Positions 61,224-64,000 of a DNA stretch of 64,000 nucleotides are shown here, one piece after another. The notes under the pieces are model-generated. The model had not been told where the DNA came from. It saw only the letters and a list, made by a program, of their open reading frames with translations, and did not search any database. A program made the position numbers and the translations under genes. The stretch lies in the NCBI GenBank assembly GCA_001600875.1, contig BCLD01000001.1, positions 1,769,933 to 1,833,932 of the forward strand, read 5' to 3'. The DNA is from Solicoccozyma terricola. Its lineage: Eukaryota > Basidiomycota > Tremellomycetes > Filobasidiales > Piskurozymaceae. Every line of letters starts with the position of its first letter. Position 1 is the first letter of the stretch.

Positions 61224-61649
61224 ATGTCGTCCACAGCATCCTTGTCCTCCACCGACGATGACGACAACTACAACAACAACAATAATACCATCATCGTGAG
61301 TTGGCTATTGTCGCTCGCTGCATCGTCACCGCTGTCCGATAAGAATGAGCTTCTGACCTCTGAGCCGGAACAGAAGATGGTGAAAGGAAAAGGAAAGAGG
61401 GTCATAAAGAGGAGTCCGGAAGAGCATTCATCGAAAAGGTTGAGGATCACGGGAACATCACAGACGATCCTTACAGTCGCCGAGAAGGTTTCCACTCGTC
61501 GTGAGGTTCTCAGAAGGATGGCTCTCTATGTGGACAGGTTGGAGGAAGATATTGCGGCACTTATGAAGGATGCTGAGGCTGGACGGTATGCGTACAGGTT
61601 GTTCGTTAGGCATATTGAGGACTTGCGTTCTGCGATGAGTCGCTTGTAA
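61224..61649 (+). CDS. hypothetical 141-aa protein, single exon
   Basis: Not recognised. Intronless, start MSSTASLSSTDDDDN with a poly-Asp/Asn stretch, then IIVSWLLSLAAS, a Lys-rich basic segment (KGKGKRVIKRSPEEHSSKRLRI, near residues 53-75) and a C-terminal amphipathic helix pair: RREVLRRMALYVDRLEEDIAALMKDA and YRLFVRHIEDLRSAMSRL. The heptad-like Leu/Met spacing suggests a coiled coil and the basic patch a nuclear signal, so a small DNA- or chromatin-associated factor is possible; that is inference. A TATA-like site lies upstream. A gene on this strand is favoured by codon use and the helix pattern, but no domain is known. Confidence 0.6.
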   Translation: MSSTASLSSTDDDDNYNNNNNTIIVSWLLSLAASSPLSDKNELLTSEPEQKMVKGKGKRVIKRSPEEHSSKRLRITGTSQTILTVAEKVSTRREVLRRMALYVDRLEEDIAALMKDAEAGRYAYRLFVRHIEDLRSAMSRL

Positions 61650-62357
61650 TGAGCTCGATTGTAATGATACGATCTTCTTCGGCTCGTCTCCTTACCGATC
61701 CGCGGATCTCGTCAGCCAATTCCTCAATCCCTGCCATTCCCTCGGGCTCCTTGTATCCAGTTCATATCTTTTCACCATTACACCTCTCGTTCTCCAACAA
61801 CATCCCCAATTGGCTCGCTTACACGCTAGGATTCACCGGGCTCCAAAGGTATTCACCGTAGTAACCGCATTGACCAATGGATCTTGACAGCCCATTCCAA
61901 TTGGTCCCTTGGCTGCTCTATATATCCTTTTTGCGCAGTTATCCTCATTTTCTCTCTTTTCCCTTCTTTCTTCTATCTTGCTACGCAATATACATGTTGT
62001 AGATATATAGGGAGTCTCCCCTGCCCTTTGGTAGACAACTTTTCCCCTGTTCTACACCTTGTGATAGACACAGTCTTGCGGAGCATCCATCAATCCGTCC
62101 ATGTCTTCAGATCCTCCTTGAGTGACTCACTCCCTCACAGTCCTTCGCCACAATGTCTTCTATGAGTGATCTGGTCACGTGAAATCCAAACGAACGTGAC
62201 CCTTCGCTGCTTCCAACCAACTACCCCGGGGCACACTGACAACGGCCAGACATATAATATTCTGCCCATCTCCGTCCATCGTCAGTCCCTCCGTCACCCA
62301 CCACCACCACCCACCACCACCACGCGTTTCCCTTCCATCTCCAGATCAATTTCCATC
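61650..62357. other. intergenic region upstream of GUK1
   Basis: 708 nt with no supported gene; frames are short and Ser/Pro-biased. C/T-rich sequence just before 62358 fits a 5' UTR. Confidence 0.5.
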
Positions 62358-63605
62358 ATGACCGCCGACGTGAAGGGTAATATGGCTAGGGTGAGTCAAC
62401 AGGTCACCGGACCTAGGACGCGGGGTGGATCAGGAGGACAAGACTGACTCTCTCTCCCCTTTTCTCCCTCCCCCCCCCCTCACACACACACTCTCTCACA
62501 ACAGCCACTAGTAATCTGCGGGCCCTCTGGTACCGGCAAATCCACACTTTTAAACCGTCTTCTCGCCGCCCACCCATCCACATTCGGATTCTCAGTATCA
62601 CATACTACACGGAAACCGAGAGATGGGGAGGTGGATGGAGTTAATTATCATTTCACAACGATGGATGAGTTTGAGAGGATGATTGAGAAGGGGGAGTTTA
62701 TTGAGAATGCAAAGTTTAGTGGGAATCGGTGAGTGCGTGGCGAGCGTAGCGAGCCCTCGGTTTTAGTTTTCGTCGCGAGAGTAGCGAGCACTATGTCCCT
62801 GAGCGTAGCGAAGAATACCCGCTCTTGCGAGCGGAGCGAGCACTCATTCCTTCGTCAACGTAGTGAGCTCTACTCTCTTCTCGCGAGCATGGCGAGCATT
62901 ACTCTTCTTTGCGAACGCAGTGAGCAATCATCCCATCGCGGACGAAAAATGTTGCAATATCCTCGTCTTCGCGACCGTGGTCAACACTGCTGTCTTTTTA
63001 CGCTAATGTGGCGAGTTAGCGAGCACTACTGTCTTTTCGTCAAGGACGGCGAGGTATGCTCTGTTTGGCGTGAGGAGCGGAGATCAATTTGAGAAGGAAA
63101 CCTTTTTTTCCCTTGGCTTTTCTTTTCGTTTTTTGTTTTTTGTTTTGCTTTTTTTCCCGTCCATACTGAGAATTAAAGCTAACGACGTCCGCTCCCGTTA
63201 CCACCACCTTACCTTTTGATCATTCCTTCCAGCTACGGAACATCCGCTGAAGCCGTCGCCGCAGTCTCCAAGCTGAATCGTCGCTGCATCCTTGACATCG
63301 ATACGCAAGGCGTCAAGCTTATTAAATCCAATCACCCATCCCTCAACCCCGTCTTCCTCTTCCTCTCTCCACCATCCATCTCCGCTCTTCGATCTCGATT
63401 GTCAGGTCGTGGAACGGAGACTCAGGAATCACTAGATGCGAGACTAGGAGCTGCGAAGGATGAGATTAGGTATGCGGTTGAGGGAGGTCATGATGTTGTT
63501 ATTGTGAATGACGATGTGGAGAGGGCGTATGGGTTGTTGGAGAGTGTGGCGATGGGTGAAGAGATTGAAGGGGATAAATTACCCGAGTTCGGTGAGGAAC
63601 TTTGA
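62358..63605 (+). CDS. GUK1: guanylate kinase
   Basis: Three exons: 62358-62390, 62505-62728, 63233-63605; total 630 nt (209 aa), in frame. It phosphorylates GMP to GDP with ATP. Start [11 protein letters not shown], then P-loop [20 protein letters not shown], the GMP-binding segment [53 protein letters not shown], and the LID-region Arg cluster with [14 protein letters not shown] near the end. Length matches the family (about 190-210). Intron 2 (62729-63232) is 504 nt, by far longer than most introns here, and its first 300 nt are GCGAGC-type repeats. Confidence 0.93.
62740..63035 (+). repeat. GCGAGCGNAGCGAGC repeat array in GUK1 intron 2
   Basis: At least nine sense-strand copies with drift: GCGAGCGTAGCGAGCC, GCGAGAGTAGCGAGCA, GAGCGTAGCGAAGA, GCGAGCGGAGCGAGCA, CAACGTAGTGAGCT, GCGAGCATGGCGAGCA, GCGAACGCAGTGAGCA, GCGACCGTGGTCAACA and GCGAGTTAGCGAGCA. 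Spacers of 12-20 nt are C/T-rich (TTCTTCTC-like). The first copy starts about 12 nt after the GTGAGT donor. Confidence 0.9.
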
Positions 63606-63913
63606 GGGGTGTGGGCGGATGGGGGTTTGCAGCACATATTAGAGTCAATGTTTTTGCATAGAATGGTTGGGGTTTGATGGGATGTGTGTGGACCATGCAT
63701 GGTCCCAGTGTCCTGCAGTGTCCCTGCGGTGCTCCCCTGCCCCCCCAATGCCCACCACCACTCGCAACATACCTCCATCCCTTGAATTGCCTGTCCCCCG
63801 TGCCTGTCCCTGTAGGAGACGCGTGAATCCCGGTTTTCATTTCGCGACGTGGATGTTCGTTCAACTGCTGCATTTGCTGGGGGGAATCGTCCGTCTCCAC
63901 ACACATCAACACC
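63606..63913. other. intergenic region
   Basis: No gene seen between GUK1 and the last partial gene; presumed promoter of the latter. Confidence 0.5.
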
Positions 63914-63975
63914 ATGGCCGACAGCGACACCAACACCAATGGCAATGCCAAGCCCCAGGTCGCTGGTTGTGGCGT
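63914..63975 (+). CDS. partial gene, first exon only
   Basis: A start MADSDTNTNGNAKPQVAGCG in the favourable context ACC-ATG-G, followed by a GTGAGT donor at 63976. 62 nt of coding sequence, then intron and window end. The exon encodes no recognisable motif, so product unknown. Confidence 0.4.
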
Positions 63976-64000
63976 GTGAGTGTCCATCACTCATTTCCGC

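Noticed and set aside
61649..62165. Small frames downstream of the 141-aa gene
   Set aside because: Short, no conserved feature, overlapping the 3' UTR and GUK1 promoter.
62733..63092. Plus-strand open frame of about 119 residues with ERSE repeats
   Set aside because: It is the intronic GCGAGC array of GUK1; conserved GUK1 residues join directly across it.

Overview
The window is nuclear DNA of a fungus, most likely a basidiomycete yeast of the Tremellomycetes (Cryptococcus/Kwoniella-like). The basis is dense gene packing with many short GT-AG introns (mostly 50-90 nt), Ser/Pro/Gln-rich regulators, fungal proteins such as Trl1, Sld2, Msc2 and a fungal PIG-S, and a GPI-anchored secreted protein of a kind common in this group. 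The genus is inference. There is one assembly gap (14917-15125), flanked on both sides by poly-C.

Layout. 1-14 kb: the 5' end of a UMP/CMP kinase (-), a small unknown two-exon gene (-), a membrane-anchored Ppn2-like phosphatase (+), an intron-containing tRNA-Gly(GCC) (-), about 2 kb without a recognisable gene, a fork head transcription factor (+), a sterol O-acyltransferase (-) and a RING/coiled-coil protein (-). 15-25 kb: SEC22 (+), an FtsJ-like methyltransferase (+), a PB1 plus multi-ZZ zinc-finger protein (-), a second identical tRNA-Gly (-) and a GPI-anchored secreted protein (+). 25-36.7 kb: an inositol/sugar transporter (+), cytidine deaminase (-), a J-domain protein (+), a cis-prenyltransferase (-) and SAC3 (-). 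36.9-50.4 kb: TRM82 (+), tRNA ligase TRL1 (+) and acetyl-CoA carboxylase ACC1 (+). 50.6-64 kb: YAE1 (-), the GPI transamidase subunit PIG-S (+), a P-loop kinase-like protein (+), SLD2 (+), the zinc transporter MSC2 (-), a small unknown protein (+), guanylate kinase GUK1 (+) and the first exon of a further gene (+).

The genes are mainly housekeeping, with some local themes. TRM82 and TRL1 are adjacent tRNA-maturation genes on one strand, and the window also holds two tRNA-Gly genes with introns, the substrate class of TRL1. SAC3 and TRM82 share a short divergent promoter. Lipid and ER functions recur: sterol esterification, SEC22 trafficking, dolichol synthesis, GPI attachment, ACC1 and an Msc2-type transporter.

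The most unusual signal is not a gene. Introns of three unrelated genes (PIG-S, MSC2, GUK1) hold arrays of one degenerate repeat, GCGAGCGNAGCGAGCA with pyrimidine-rich spacers. In all three the repeat is in the sense orientation. In MSC2 and GUK1 it starts within about 12 nt of the 5' splice site, and in MSC2 it forms an 89-nt tandem unit. These introns are 250-500 nt long, against 50-90 nt for most others. Separately, long poly-C or poly-G runs sit in or beside several introns and at the assembly gap.
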